Of a stretch of DNA of 64,000 nucleotides, positions 24,480 to 36,905 are shown piece by piece. The notes under the pieces are model-generated. The model was not told where the DNA came from, did not search any database, and worked only from the letters and a program-made list of their open reading frames with translations. Numbering within the stretch: the stretch's first letter is position 1; each line of letters opens with the position of its first letter. Both the position numbers and the translations under genes were made by a program. This DNA comes from Neorhizobium galegae bv. orientalis str. HAMBI 540 (GTDB lineage: Bacteria > Pseudomonadota > Alphaproteobacteria > Rhizobiales > Rhizobiaceae). The stretch spans positions 372,001-436,000 of the forward strand of contig NZ_HG938353.1 in the NCBI RefSeq assembly GCF_000731315.1. The letters run 5' to 3'.

Positions 24480-26114
24480 ATGAAACTGCCTGCCCGCACC
24501 TCCTATGAAGACCTTTTTCGCGATTTCGCCTGGGAGATCCCGCAGCGATTCAACATGGGGGAAGCGGTCAGCGATGCCTGGGCGGAGAAATTTCCGGGTC
24601 GCATCTGTCTCCAGCATTTCAGCCCGGATGGCGCTCATCGGGCTCTGACCTATGGCGAGCTGTCCGGGCGATCCGCCTCGCTTGCGAACGCCTTTGTCGC
24701 GCTCGGCCTGAAGCCCGGCGACCGCGTCGCACTTCTTCTGCCGCAGAGTTTCGAGACGGTGATCGCGCATGTGGCGATCTACAAGATGGGTGGCATCGCC
24801 CTGCCGCTGGCGCTTCTGTTCGGGGCCGAGGCGCTGGAATATCGGCTGAAAGCATCAGGTGCGACGGCGATCGTCACCAATCCCTTCGGCCTGTCGCGGC
24901 TGGCAGCCTTAAGCGAAAAGCTGCCGGAGTTGCGGCATGTGATCGTCACTGGAGATACGCCGCCCGGCGACGGCCTGCTGGCGCTCGATGCGCTGATCGC
25001 CGCCCATCCTCCGGTGTTCGAGGTCGTTGACAGCGGTCCGGACGATCCGGCGCTGATGATTTTTACCTCCGGCACGACCGGCCCGCCGAAGGCGGCGCTG
25101 CACGGCCATCGGGTGCTGGCCGGCCATATTCCGGGTTTCCAGCTGGCGCATGAATTCGCACCGCAACAAGGGGACCGGATCTGGACGCCGTCGGACTGGG
25201 CCTGGGCGGGCGGCCTGCTCAATGTGCTGATGCCGGCGCTGATGCTCGGCATTCCGGTCGTGTCCTCGCCGGCCCAAAAGTTCGATGCGGACATGGCTTT
25301 CCGCATCATGAGCGAGATGGATGTGCGCAACGCCTTCATTCCGCCGACGGCGCTCAGACTCTTGAAATCCATCGAAAACCCGCTCGAAAAATACGATCTC
25401 AAGCTGCGGACGATCGCGTCCGCCGGCGAGGCGCTCGGCCGCGAGACCTATGACTGGGCGAAGGCGGCGCTGGGGCTGACGGTCAACGAGTTCTACGGCC
25501 AGACCGAATGCAATTTCGTGCTGTCCTCGGCCGCCAATCTCGGCGTGTCGCGGGGCGGGGCGATCGGGCGGGCGGTGCCCGGCCATCATGTGGCGGTGAT
25601 CGACGGCAGGGGCATCGAGCTTCCGGCCGGCAAGATGGGGCAGATCGCCATCCGCCGTCCGGACCCGGTGATGTTCCTCGGCTACTGGAACGACGAGGCG
25701 GCGACGGAAGCGAAGTTCGTCGGCGACTGGCTGATCACCGGTGATCTCGGCCGGAAGGACCCTGACGGTTATGTGGAATTCGTCGGGCGGGACGACGACG
25801 TCATCACGTCGTCCGGTTATCGCATTGGGCCGAGCGAGATCGAGGATTGCCTGACGGGTCATCCGGCGGTGCGGCTGGCGGCCGTGGTCGGCAAGCCTGA
25901 CCCGATCCGCACCGAGATCGTCAAGGCCTATATCGCGCTCGCGCCCGGCTATCGTCCGAGCGACGAGCTGGCTCTGGAGATCCGTGACTGGGTGAAGACG
26001 CGGCTGTCGATGCACGAATATCCGCGCGAGGTCGCCTTCGTCGACGATATCCCGCTGACGACCAGCGGCAAGGTCATCCGCCGTCTGCTGCGCGACAAGG
26101 CGGCTGCCGAGTGA
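24480..26114 (+). CDS. Acyl-CoA synthetase (AMP-forming), acetyl-CoA-synthetase-like
   Basis: This adenylate-forming ligase activates a carboxylic acid with ATP and transfers it to CoA. Core motifs are present in order: IFTSGTTGPPKAALHGH (phosphate loop), NEFYGQTE (A5), the GDWLITGDLGRKDPDGYVEFVGR segment (A7-A8 hinge) and SGKVIRRLLRD with the C-terminal catalytic Lys. Length from the ATG at 24480 is 544 residues; an upstream ATG at 24444 would add 12 and neither has a good ribosome site. Substrate cannot be read from sequence; short- to medium-chain acids are likely. It converges with the acetyltransferase gene, 14 bases apart. Confidence 0.88.
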   Translation: MKLPARTSYEDLFRDFAWEIPQRFNMGEAVSDAWAEKFPGRICLQHFSPDGAHRALTYGELSGRSASLANAFVALGLKPGDRVALLLPQSFETVIAHVAIYKMGGIALPLALLFGAEALEYRLKASGATAIVTNPFGLSRLAALSEKLPELRHVIVTGDTPPGDGLLALDALIAAHPPVFEVVDSGPDDPALMIFTSGTTGPPKAALHGHRVLAGHIPGFQLAHEFAPQQGDRIWTPSDWAWAGGLLNVLMPALMLGIPVVSSPAQKFDADMAFRIMSEMDVRNAFIPPTALRLLKSIENPLEKYDLKLRTIASAGEALGRETYDWAKAALGLTVNEFYGQTECNFVLSSAANLGVSRGGAIGRAVPGHHVAVIDGRGIELPAGKMGQIAIRRPDPVMFLGYWNDEAATEAKFVGDWLITGDLGRKDPDGYVEFVGRDDDVITSSGYRIGPSEIEDCLTGHPAVRLAAVVGKPDPIRTEIVKAYIALAPGYRPSDELALEIRDWVKTRLSMHEYPREVAFVDDIPLTTSGKVIRRLLRDKAAAE

Positions 26115-26128
26115 TCGCTACGGGTTGA

Positions 26129-27406
26129 TTATTCCGAACGGCCGGCGAGCGACATGATCTTCTCGCGCAGCATGCGGGCCATGTTGCGGGTGTTGCGGTA
26201 GAGGTGAAGCTGGGCTGCCACCTGGCGCACGTCGCGGTCGCCGTTCTGGCGCAGGCCGATCACCAGCGTGCCCATTTCCTCGCGCTCTTCCCAGAAGCGG
26301 CTCATAATCGGATGGTCCGGAACCGCACAACTGTCGGTGCGCACGATGTTGGCGTCTTCGAGATGCCATTCGGTCAGCTTCACCATCAGCAGCTTGCCGG
26401 GCGAGAACTGGGAAAAGCTCTCGTCGTAGGCGGTTTTCCACGTATAGGCCTCGCCGGCCATGATGAAGACGATGAGCGAAGCGATCGCGCGGCCGTCGAA
26501 ATCGATGGTGTGGATGCGGACCGCGTCGATTTCCGCCAGGTTGGTGATCGCTTCGCGGGCGAAGGCGGCGCGGTAGCGGTCGTTGATCAGGGCCGAGCGT
26601 TTGCGGCCCTTCCAGCCCTTGGCTTCGAGCGCCAGGAATTCCTCCATCCGCAACCGGATCTCTTCCGGCTGGCGGGCGACCGAATAGCTGAGCGAGCCCT
26701 TGTTGCCGAGATTGCGCCAGAGACGGCGCATTTCGCGGTAGTGGTGCGACGAGATCGAGTGCTTGAGATAGGCCTCGCCGTCGAGCATGCTTTCGAGCAT
26801 CGGTCGGAGATGAGGATCGGTGACGGCCACCGGCAGGTTGCGGCCGATCGCGACCGCTTTGGCGAGCTGCGCGAACGGACCGGCGAGCCTGACGTCCGGC
26901 ATCACCAGCACGGAGGGGAGGCGGGCTTCGCGCATGCTGAGCGCGTCGAAAAGATTGTCGATCGTCTCGGCTGAATCTTCCGCGTCGACGAGCGGCGTGC
27001 CGATCGGTCCGAAGGGGTTGGCCCAGGCGCGGATGATCGAGGCGCCGACGGAAAAGCCCGGCTTTTCGACCGTGAACGGCATCAGCAGCCGCATGCGGCT
27101 GCGCGCACCGATCTCGTCGCGGATCAGCGCCAGGCGCACCTGCTTGTCCTCGACCCTCGGCATGGCGGGGGCGAGCAGCCGGGCCGAAAAGAAGATGTTC
27201 GGCTCCAGCGCGCGGTTGGAGAGGAATTCGAGCTCTTCCTGCAGGTCGTAACCGAAGGCGGCGGGATAGAGGCAGAGTTCGCGACCGGGCCGGCCGACCT
27301 GGAGATGGGTATCTGCATCCGGTCGCTCGGCGCGGAACGCCTGAACCATGCTCATCCGGCCGCCGCCATTGCCTTCGAATTCGCTGCTGAACGGAGGTTG
27401 CGCCAT
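26129..27406 (-). CDS. GNAT/FemAB-like acyltransferase (BioF2-like), polysaccharide-associated
   Basis: The 425-residue protein has the double-GNAT architecture of the CelD/BioF2-like acyltransferases, including DRYRAAFAREAITNLAEIDA and the core strand IDFDGRAIASLIVFIMAGEAY with TWKTAYDESFSQFSPGKLLM. Relatives modify cell-surface carbohydrate or are encoded with polysaccharide genes. The ATG at 27406 follows the stop of the flippase gene by two bases, so translation is probably coupled. A long frame running through the start from upstream is an antisense/shadow artefact. The substrate is unknown. Confidence 0.8.
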   Translation of the reverse strand: MAQPPFSSEFEGNGGGRMSMVQAFRAERPDADTHLQVGRPGRELCLYPAAFGYDLQEELEFLSNRALEPNIFFSARLLAPAMPRVEDKQVRLALIRDEIGARSRMRLLMPFTVEKPGFSVGASIIRAWANPFGPIGTPLVDAEDSAETIDNLFDALSMREARLPSVLVMPDVRLAGPFAQLAKAVAIGRNLPVAVTDPHLRPMLESMLDGEAYLKHSISSHHYREMRRLWRNLGNKGSLSYSVARQPEEIRLRMEEFLALEAKGWKGRKRSALINDRYRAAFAREAITNLAEIDAVRIHTIDFDGRAIASLIVFIMAGEAYTWKTAYDESFSQFSPGKLLMVKLTEWHLEDANIVRTDSCAVPDHPIMSRFWEEREEMGTLVIGLRQNGDRDVRQVAAQLHLYRNTRNMARMLREKIMSLAGRSE

Positions 27407-27408
27407 GA

Positions 27409-28821
27409 TCAGGAAGCCTTTGAAGGAGCAGAGGGCGTCGGATCGGCAAAGGCGAAGAGCACGATGCCGAGCGTGCGCCGGACTGCGATATGCAACAGGA
27501 TCGCCTCGATCATCATCGCCGACGCCGTCGCCATGGCGGCACCCGTCAGGCCGAAGCGGGGGATCAGCGCGATATTGAGGCCGATGCTCGCCAAAAGCGT
27601 CACGCCGTAGAGCAGCACGCAGAGTTTCTGGCGGCCGGCCATGCTGAGCAGGACCTCGCCTGGCCCCACCATCGATTTGGCGAGGATGCCGCAAAACAGG
27701 ATTGCCATCAGCCAGTAGCCGGCCGTGAACGCGCTGCCGAACAGCGACAGAAGCAGTTCGCCGGAAGCGAGCGCCATAAGCCCGACGGCAAGCGACGGCC
27801 AGAAACTCCAGCGCGCGGTCTGGCCGGCAAAGGCGGCCAGCGCCGTCATGTCCTCCTCCGCCATGATCGCGGAAAAGCGGGGGCCGGCGGCAGCCTTGAT
27901 CGAGAAGTAGACGAATTGGACGAGCACGATCGTTTTTGCCGCGGCATAATAGATGCCGACCTGGTCCGGCGGCAGGTAAAGGCCGACAACGACGACGTCC
28001 GCATTGGTCAGCAGGAAGCCGATGCCGTCGACAAGGAAGAGCGGCAGCGAATAGCGGAACCAGGCGCCCATTTCGAACTGCATCGGGCCAGGGCCGTAAA
28101 GCCGGCGCAGGCGCAGCGTCAGGCGCAGAAGCTGCGAGAGCGTCGTGACATAGGTTGCCGCAAGGGCTGCCTGCATGGCGGTGACGGCCGTGTGGTCGGC
28201 GCCGAACCAGAGTGCGGCCAGCATGAACACGAGGATCAGGGTCGGGCGGATCAGGTAGGTGGGGCTCAGCGCCGTCACCGTCCAACCGTTCGAGCGCGCG
28301 GTGCCGTCGAGCACGTCGCCGAGCGCGATCATCGGTATGGTGAAGAAGGCGAGCGACACCGGCACGAGGTAATAGGCCTCGACCGTGTGGCCGTAGGCAT
28401 GCAGGAACAGGAAACCGAGGCCGGCCACCGTGCTTGCCGAGATGAGCGCCACCAGGCGGACGGCGAGATTGAGCCCGCGCACCGTCGCCACCTCGTCGCG
28501 CGCCTTGTGCTGGTGCAGGAAGCGGATGACGGAGGTGTGGAAGCCGAGGCAGGAGAGATTGCCGGCGAGCACGACCAGAACCCAGACGAAAGCGAAGATG
28601 CCGTATTCGAACTCGCCCATCAGCCGGGCGAGCACGATTTGCGATACGAAGGCGATGGCGGCGCTGAAGACGCGGATCACGAAGGCAATCAGGGCACGGC
28701 GCTGGGCGCGGGCCGTCTCGTCGTCGTCGGTGAGGATCGATTCGAGCTTGCGGGTCAGCGGTGCCAGCCGGGTCCTCAGACCAGGCGGAAGCAATCTTTC
28801 CGCTGTTTCGATAACCGCCAT
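27409..28821 (-). CDS. Polysaccharide flippase-like membrane protein (MATE/Wzx superfamily)
   Basis: The 470-residue protein has about twelve to fourteen membrane segments and begins with ALIAFVIRVFSAAIAFVSQI and VLARLMGEFEYGIFAFVWVL, the classic start of oligosaccharide flippases. The C-terminal half contains the polysaccharide-synthesis C-terminal domain (LTLLASIGLNIALIPRFGLT, GAAMATASAMM). It should move a lipid-linked oligosaccharide across the inner membrane. The ATG at 28821 is preferred; a GTG at 28830 is possible, and neither has a good ribosome site. It is translationally coupled to the acyltransferase gene. Confidence 0.85.
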   Translation of the reverse strand: MAVIETAERLLPPGLRTRLAPLTRKLESILTDDDETARAQRRALIAFVIRVFSAAIAFVSQIVLARLMGEFEYGIFAFVWVLVVLAGNLSCLGFHTSVIRFLHQHKARDEVATVRGLNLAVRLVALISASTVAGLGFLFLHAYGHTVEAYYLVPVSLAFFTIPMIALGDVLDGTARSNGWTVTALSPTYLIRPTLILVFMLAALWFGADHTAVTAMQAALAATYVTTLSQLLRLTLRLRRLYGPGPMQFEMGAWFRYSLPLFLVDGIGFLLTNADVVVVGLYLPPDQVGIYYAAAKTIVLVQFVYFSIKAAAGPRFSAIMAEEDMTALAAFAGQTARWSFWPSLAVGLMALASGELLLSLFGSAFTAGYWLMAILFCGILAKSMVGPGEVLLSMAGRQKLCVLLYGVTLLASIGLNIALIPRFGLTGAAMATASAMMIEAILLHIAVRRTLGIVLFAFADPTPSAPSKAS

Positions 28822-28932
28822 GATGGGCACGCAATACTCGTAACGACGACGGGAACAATGGGCAAAAGTGTTGCCACAGCAGGGTTAAGAAAGGGTTCGC
28901 CCAGGCGTCGATGGCTTCACGAACTGTGAACT

Positions 28933-30393
28933 TCAAGGCTCCCTGGAAGAACGGGTCAAAAGGTTGCGGACGGCCGGAACAACCTGGTGAACGGCGGCAA
29001 TGGCGAGTGCGACGGCAATCATCCCCACGGCAATTGCGAAGGTGAACGACATGCCGGCGGCCACGGCTTGCGGAGGTGCCGTCGCGACATCGCCCGTTCC
29101 CGAGGCCATTGCGAACACCGCGCCCATCAGCGAAGCGCCGGTGATGAGGCCGAGATTGCGCGACAGATTAAGCAGGCCGGAAACGACGCCGCGCTGCTGT
29201 GCACCGACGTCCACCATGACCGCGGTGTTGTTGGCTGCCTGGAACAGTTGATAACCGGGCGTCAGTACCGCGATGGCAGCGACGTAGCCGCCAATGCCGA
29301 ACGTTTCGGGAAGCAGGGTGAGGGCAAACGAGCCGGCCAGCATTCCCACGAGACCGATGACGACCGCAGTCCCCGCGCCCAGGCGGTCCACCAGCCGGCC
29401 GGCCGGTACGCCGCTGAATGTGGAAACAATCGGGCCGATCGACATGACGAGCCCGACGAAAGCCGCGTCGAGGCCGAGCGAACGCGAAAGATAGAACGGC
29501 CCGACCACCAGCGTCGACATCATCACCGCCGAGACAAGCGCGCTGGTTATCAATCCCATGCTCAAGGCTGGATTGCGCAACATCGATAGTCGGATCAGGG
29601 GCGACGCCGCTCTCGCTTCGACAAGAACAAACAGGCCGGCTCCGACGGCAGCCAATAGTAGCAGAGCGGCGTTGACTGGACCAGGACTGCCTCGGCCGAC
29701 CGTCATGGCGAGTGCATAGGCTGCAAGCGTCAGGGCAAGCAGCAGCGTGCCAGAGACGTCGAAGCCGGGTCTTTGGTCCGGTCTTTCTCGGCGAAGATCG
29801 TCAGGCAGGTAACGAAAGGCAAGCAGGAGCGCCAGCAGGCCCAACGGCACGTTGATCAGGAAGATCGCCCGCCAGCCGGCGCCGGCGATCAGCAGGCCGC
29901 CCAGGGAAGGGCCGAGCGCGGTGCCGATTGCCGACATGGTGCCGAGCAATCCCATGGCCGCGCCGGTGCGTGTCTTTGGAAATAGGTCAGCGACAAAAGC
30001 CATGGTGAGCGCCATCATGGCGGCGGCTCCGAGACCTTGTGCTGCTCTTGCAGCGATCAGGATACCCAGCGTCGGAGCAATCCCGCAGGCGATCGAGGCT
30101 ACCGTGAAAAGGGCAATCCCGGCGAGCAGGAGCCGCCGGCGCCCCGAAATGTCGCCAAGCCGCCCGACGCTGACGATCAGTGTGGTGATTGCGAGAAGAT
30201 AGGCAAGAACCACCCATTGGACTTGCTGGAAGGAGGCGTCGAATGCCTGCGCCAATGTCGGCAGGCCGACATTGGCGATGCTGGTGCCGAGCGAAGAGAG
30301 CAACATCGAGAGCGAAAGAGCGGCGAGCGCCCCACCGAAGGCACCCGCGCGTTCTGCCGGTTGCGTAACCGGATCGTGGGCGGCAGAGGTCAT
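28933..30393 (-). CDS. MFS drug-efflux transporter, DHA2 (14-TMS) type
   Basis: The 486-residue protein has around fourteen membrane segments. It contains the motif A loop GRLGDISGRRRLLLAG after helix 2 and the antiporter motif C in helix 5 (GTMSAIGTALGPSLGGLLIA). DHA2 pumps export drugs or dyes using proton-motive force. The start at 30393 follows GGAGGG and overlaps the DUF2798 gene by four bases. A LysR regulator is divergent, 130 bases from the operon start, and probably controls it. Confidence 0.9.
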   Translation of the reverse strand: MTSAAHDPVTQPAERAGAFGGALAALSLSMLLSSLGTSIANVGLPTLAQAFDASFQQVQWVVLAYLLAITTLIVSVGRLGDISGRRRLLLAGIALFTVASIACGIAPTLGILIAARAAQGLGAAAMMALTMAFVADLFPKTRTGAAMGLLGTMSAIGTALGPSLGGLLIAGAGWRAIFLINVPLGLLALLLAFRYLPDDLRRERPDQRPGFDVSGTLLLALTLAAYALAMTVGRGSPGPVNAALLLLAAVGAGLFVLVEARAASPLIRLSMLRNPALSMGLITSALVSAVMMSTLVVGPFYLSRSLGLDAAFVGLVMSIGPIVSTFSGVPAGRLVDRLGAGTAVVIGLVGMLAGSFALTLLPETFGIGGYVAAIAVLTPGYQLFQAANNTAVMVDVGAQQRGVVSGLLNLSRNLGLITGASLMGAVFAMASGTGDVATAPPQAVAAGMSFTFAIAVGMIAVALAIAAVHQVVPAVRNLLTRSSREP

Positions 30394-30644
30394 CGTTTTT
30401 CGCCCTCCGCCGGTTTCGGGGCCGGTTTCGCGAGGTTGCTGACGATCCGGCGCGCCAGCGGCGCGACAACCAGTACGACCGGAAAAGCGATGATCCAGGA
30501 GGGGAGCCATGCTCCCATCCAGATCCCGAAGAAGCCGTCGATCAGCCCCGCGCTGCGGAGCGTGGAAACGCCGGAGATAAGCAGGGACATCATGCAGGAA
30601 AGAACAAGGCCGAAAATGACGGGTATCAGTCGTGCGGGTATCAT
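30390..30644 (-). CDS. DUF2798 family small membrane protein
   Basis: The 84-residue protein has two membrane segments (LIPVIFGLVLSCMMSLLIS and IWMGAWLPSWIIAFPVVLVV) and then RRIVSNL, the arrangement of DUF2798. The family is uncharacterised but often sits with efflux pumps. Its stop overlaps the MFS start (ATGA), so the two are made together. Confidence 0.8.
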   Translation of the reverse strand: MIPARLIPVIFGLVLSCMMSLLISGVSTLRSAGLIDGFFGIWMGAWLPSWIIAFPVVLVVAPLARRIVSNLAKPAPKPAEGEKR

Positions 30645-30712
30645 GGGGGAACCTCCAGAAACTGCTGCCCGATGGCTATCTCACGGTCAGGTATGGCGGA
30701 AGGCGCATCGTT

Positions 30713-30729
30713 TGCATCAATTCAATGCA
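30713..30729. promoter_or_regulatory. Candidate LysR-type operator
   Basis: TGCATCAATTCAATGCA has inverted TGCAT/ATGCA arms and fits the T-N11-A pattern bound by LysR-type regulators. It lies between the divergent LysR gene and the DUF2798-MFS operon, 45 bases before the LysR start. Confidence 0.55.
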
Positions 30730-30773
30730 TCGGACGCCATCTCATATAGAAGAGCCTGTGTTATGCTGCGCGC

Positions 30774-31679
30774 ATGTCCAGACCCGATCTCAACCTGCTT
30801 TTCACCCTCGACGTCCTTTTGGCTGAAGGCAGCGTGGCACGGGCGGCCAAACGGCTACGGCTCAGCCAGTCGGCCATGAGCCGGGCCTTGGCGCGATTGC
30901 GTGAGACGACGGGTGATCCGTTGCTGGTGAGGGCCGGCCGAAGTCTCGTGCCAACGCCTCGGGCGATCGAACTGCGCGAACGGGTCGGCGGCCTCGTGCA
31001 GGATGCGGAAGCGGTCTTGCGGCCGATCGAGATGCTCGATCTCGGTAAGCTCGTCCGGACATTCACGCTGCGCACCAACGAGGGTTTCGTCGAGAATTTC
31101 GGGCCTGGCCTCATCGCTCGTGTCAGCGCGCAGGCGCCCGGCGTGCGGCTGCGTTTCATCCGCAAGCCGGACAAGGACAGCACCTCGCTTCGCGACGGAA
31201 GCGTCGATCTGGAAACCGGGGTCGTCGGCACGACGATCGGTCCGGAAGTGCGGGCCCAGGCGCTGTTCCGGGACCGTTTCATCGGCGTCGTGCGCAGCGG
31301 GCACCCGCTGGCCGAAGGCGAGATATCGGCTCGGCGATACGCGGCGGGCGATCATATCCTAGTTTCGCGACGGGGGCTCGAAAAGGGGGCGATCGACGAG
31401 GCGCTCGCTGCGTCGGGGCTGGAACGGCGGATCGTGACGATCGTCGACGGTTTTGCCACTGCGCTGGTTCTCGCCCAGTCTTCGGATCTGATAGCCAGCA
31501 TTCCCGAGCGGCACAGCGGCAACCTGCGCGCCGGAATGTTCAGTTTCGCCCTGCCGGTTCCGGTGCCCGAGATCACCGTGTCATTGCTCTGGCATCCGCG
31601 CCTGGATGCCGATCCGGCTCACCGGTGGCTGCGGACATCTGTCCGCGAAGTCTGCGCCGGGTCTCCAGCCGAAGGCTGA
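30774..31679 (+). CDS. LysR-family transcriptional regulator
   Basis: The 301-residue protein has the N-terminal winged helix-turn-helix of LysR regulators (LLFTLDVLLAEGSVARAAKR, LSQSAMSRALARLRETTGDP) and a type 2 periplasmic-binding-like effector domain. It is divergent from the DUF2798-MFS operon with a candidate operator in between, so it likely controls that pump in response to an unknown ligand. It converges with secA. Confidence 0.9.
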   Translation: MSRPDLNLLFTLDVLLAEGSVARAAKRLRLSQSAMSRALARLRETTGDPLLVRAGRSLVPTPRAIELRERVGGLVQDAEAVLRPIEMLDLGKLVRTFTLRTNEGFVENFGPGLIARVSAQAPGVRLRFIRKPDKDSTSLRDGSVDLETGVVGTTIGPEVRAQALFRDRFIGVVRSGHPLAEGEISARRYAAGDHILVSRRGLEKGAIDEALAASGLERRIVTIVDGFATALVLAQSSDLIASIPERHSGNLRAGMFSFALPVPVPEITVSLLWHPRLDADPAHRWLRTSVREVCAGSPAEG

Positions 31680-31706
31680 CCTTCCATTCCGGAGGGCGGA
31701 AACGAC

Positions 31707-31733
31707 AACGCCGCCCGGCAAGGGCGGCGTTGA
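31707..31733. terminator. Bidirectional hairpin between lysR and secA
   Basis: CAACGCCGCCC (31707-31717) and GGGCGGCGTTG (31723-31733) form an 11-bp stem with a 5-base loop in the gap between convergent genes. No long T-run follows on either side. Confidence 0.7.
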
Positions 31734-31757
31734 AAGGATGGGGTTTTCGCAGAAGCC

Positions 31758-34469
<2,712 letters not shown>

Positions 34470-34724
34470 ACGAATGGTCCTTTCTGAAATCTGTCCCATG
34501 GGGGCGCGGGACCGGTCGAACCATCGGTTTCTGATACCGATAAAATGACCTGTCACGCCCGGAAACTCTGCTGGACGCGAAGTTGCGTGACAGATAAGAG
34601 GGGGGTCGAATGATGTCAACGGTGGCGGCCGATACAGAATGGCCACAATCCGGTGTTTGTGAAGGTTTTCTGGCCGGAATCAGACGTTCTGAAACCGGTA
34701 TCCTTAATCGAAAGGTCTTTATCG

Positions 34725-35594
34725 ATGTTGCGCCACAAGTTTCTCATGACGGCCGCGCTGGCCGCCGCGATCCTCTGCCAGGCTCCCGCCTTTGCCGCGG
34801 AGGATCCGGTCGTTGCCAAGGTCGGCGACCTCGAAATTCACCAGTCGGAACTGGAGATTGCGGTCCAGAACCTGGACCCGCAGCTTGCCCAGCTTCCGGA
34901 CGACCAGAAGAAGGTTGCAGCCCTTTCCGGCGCCATCGATGTCAAGCTGCTCGCCAAGGGCGCTCTCGCCGAAGGCATCAAGGACACCCCGGACTTCAAG
35001 AAGCGGATGGACTATATCGCCGACCGCGAGCTGCATAACGCCTATTTCCGCAAGCATGTGATCGACGCCACCACCCCGGCAGAGGTCAAGGCCCGTTACG
35101 ACAAGGAAATCGCTTCCCTGCCGAAGCAGGAAGAAGTGCATGCCCGCCACATCCTCGTAAAGACCGAGGACGAGGCCAAGGCGATCATCGCCGATCTCGA
35201 CAAGGGCAAGGATTTCGCCGCGATCGCCAAGGAAAAGTCCCAGGATTCCAACAAGGATGAAGGCGGCGATCTCGGCTGGTTCGGCCGCGGCCGCATGGTT
35301 CCGGAATTCGAGGAAGTCGCTTTCGCGCTGAAGAAGGGCGAATATTCCAAGACGCCGGTCAAGTCGCAGTTCGGCTATCACGTCATCAAGCTGGAAGACA
35401 CGCGAGATGCTCCGGCGCCGGCTTTCGATCAGGTCGAGGACCAGGTCAAGCAGCTGGTAATGCGCGACAAATATGTGGCTCTCATCACCAAGGCCAAGAG
35501 CGAGCAGAAGATCGACATCAAGGACGCGGCCCTCAAGAAGGGTTATGACGACGTCAGCAAGATGCAGGACGGCAACGTCCCTGCCCAGCAGTAA
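34725..35594 (+). CDS. Periplasmic parvulin-type peptidyl-prolyl isomerase
   Basis: The 289-residue protein has a signal peptide (LMTAALAAAILCQAPAFA before AEDP). A SurA/PrsA-like N-terminal helical chaperone part follows, then a rotamase domain: VHARHILVKTEDEAKAII, GGDLGWFGRGRMVPEFEEVA, and QFGYHVIKLED. It should catalyse prolyl isomerisation and help fold exported proteins, which fits its position divergent from secA. The ATG at 34725 is preceded by GAAAGG. A clear terminator follows at 35608. Confidence 0.92.
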   Translation: MLRHKFLMTAALAAAILCQAPAFAAEDPVVAKVGDLEIHQSELEIAVQNLDPQLAQLPDDQKKVAALSGAIDVKLLAKGALAEGIKDTPDFKKRMDYIADRELHNAYFRKHVIDATTPAEVKARYDKEIASLPKQEEVHARHILVKTEDEAKAIIADLDKGKDFAAIAKEKSQDSNKDEGGDLGWFGRGRMVPEFEEVAFALKKGEYSKTPVKSQFGYHVIKLEDTRDAPAPAFDQVEDQVKQLVMRDKYVALITKAKSEQKIDIKDAALKKGYDDVSKMQDGNVPAQQ

Positions 35595-35607
35595 TCATTT
35601 TGACGAC

Positions 35608-35634
35608 GGGCCCGGATCTTCCGGGCCCTTTTCC
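35608..35634 (+). terminator. Rho-independent terminator after the PPIase gene
   Basis: GGGCCCGGA (35608-35616) pairs with TCCGGGCCC (35620-35628) across a TCT loop, followed by TTTTCC. Confidence 0.85.
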
Positions 35635-35657
35635 TATTTGAGCCAGGTAGTTTTCCG

Positions 35658-36899
35658 ATGTCCGATTCCGTTTCGCCGCTCGCTCCGAAATCCTATCCCG
35701 ACATGCCGGCGATCCGCGGCGTGCGGATGGCGACTGCCGCCGCCGGGATCAAGTACAAGAACCGCACCGACGTGCTGCTGATGGTGTTCGACAAGCCCGC
35801 GACCGTCGCCGGCGTCTTCACCCGCTCCAAGTGCCCCTCGGCGCCGGTCGATTTCTGCCGCGCCAATCTGTCGCACGGGGTGGCGCGCGCCGTGGTCGTC
35901 AATTCCGGCAATGCCAACGCCTTTACCGGCGTCAGGGGCAAGGCTGCGACTGAACTCACCGCCAAGTCGGCCTCCGAGGCGGTCGGCTGCGGCAAGAACG
36001 AGGTCTATCTGGCTTCGACCGGGGTGATCGGCGAACCGCTCGACGCGACGAAATTCGCAGGCGTGCTCGGCGACATGAACAGCGGCGCCACCGGCGATTT
36101 CTGGCTGGAGGCGGCACGAGCAATCATGACCACCGACACCTATCCGAAGGTCGCGACCCGCACCGCCGAGATCGGCGGCGTCAATGTGACGATCAACGGC
36201 ATCTCCAAGGGCGCCGGCATGATCGCCCCCGACATGGCGACCATGCTGTCCTTCGTGGCGACCGATGCCGACATCGCGTCGCCGGCACTGCAGAGCCTGC
36301 TGTCCGCCGGCGTCGGCCCAAGCTTCAACTCGGTCACCGTCGACAGCGATACCTCGACCTCCGATACGCTGATGCTGTTTGCCACTGGTGCCGCCGCCGA
36401 AGATGGCCAGGCCCGCATCGAGACCGCCGACGATCCGCGTCTCGCAAGCTTCCGCGCCGCGCTCAATGACCTGCTCAAGGATCTGGCCCTGCAGGTCGTC
36501 CGCGACGGCGAAGGTGCGCGCAAGATGGTCGAGATCACCGTCACTGGCGCCGAAAGCGATGCCGCGGCAAAGGTGATCGCGCTGTCGATCGCCAACTCGC
36601 CGCTGGTCAAGACCGCGATCGCCGGCGAAGATGCCAATTGGGGGCGGATCGTCATGGCCGTCGGCAAGTCGGGCGAAATGGCCGACCGCGACCGGCTGGC
36701 GATCTGGTTCGGCGACGTGCGCGTCGCCGTCGATGGTGAGCGCGATCCGGCCTATTCCGAAGCAGCGACCACCGCCGTCATGAAGGAACAGGACATTCCG
36801 GTGAAGGTCGATATCGGTCTCGGCAGCGGCCGTGCGACCGTCTGGACCTGCGACCTCACCAAGGAATATGTTGCCATCAACGGCGACTACCGGAGCTGA
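35658..36899 (+). CDS. argJ: Bifunctional glutamate N-acetyltransferase / amino-acid acetyltransferase ArgJ
   Basis: ArgJ moves the acetyl group from N-acetylornithine to glutamate, recycling it in arginine synthesis, and in bifunctional forms also acetylates glutamate from acetyl-CoA. The 413-residue proenzyme has the oxyanion segment [11 protein letters not shown], the STGVIGEPL loop and the self-cleavage site [13 protein letters not shown], where the Thr after Ala becomes the N-terminal nucleophile of the beta chain. A GNAT gene and mutT follow in the same transcript. Confidence 0.97.
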   Translation: MSDSVSPLAPKSYPDMPAIRGVRMATAAAGIKYKNRTDVLLMVFDKPATVAGVFTRSKCPSAPVDFCRANLSHGVARAVVVNSGNANAFTGVRGKAATELTAKSASEAVGCGKNEVYLASTGVIGEPLDATKFAGVLGDMNSGATGDFWLEAARAIMTTDTYPKVATRTAEIGGVNVTINGISKGAGMIAPDMATMLSFVATDADIASPALQSLLSAGVGPSFNSVTVDSDTSTSDTLMLFATGAAAEDGQARIETADDPRLASFRAALNDLLKDLALQVVRDGEGARKMVEITVTGAESDAAAKVIALSIANSPLVKTAIAGEDANWGRIVMAVGKSGEMADRDRLAIWFGDVRVAVDGERDPAYSEAATTAVMKEQDIPVKVDIGLGSGRATVWTCDLTKEYVAINGDYRS

Positions 36900-36905
36900 C
36901 AGGAA

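Noticed and set aside
27490..28929. Long open frame of 479 codons on the plus strand
   Set aside because: It is the antisense of the flippase gene. Its composition (rich in Arg, Gly, Gln, His) is that of a GC-rich shadow frame, while the opposite strand encodes a clear membrane protein.
27407..28936. Upstream extension giving a 935-codon frame into the acyltransferase
   Set aside because: The part before 27406 is an Arg/Pro-rich shadow of the flippase gene in another frame. The conserved acyltransferase starts at 27406 right after the flippase stop.
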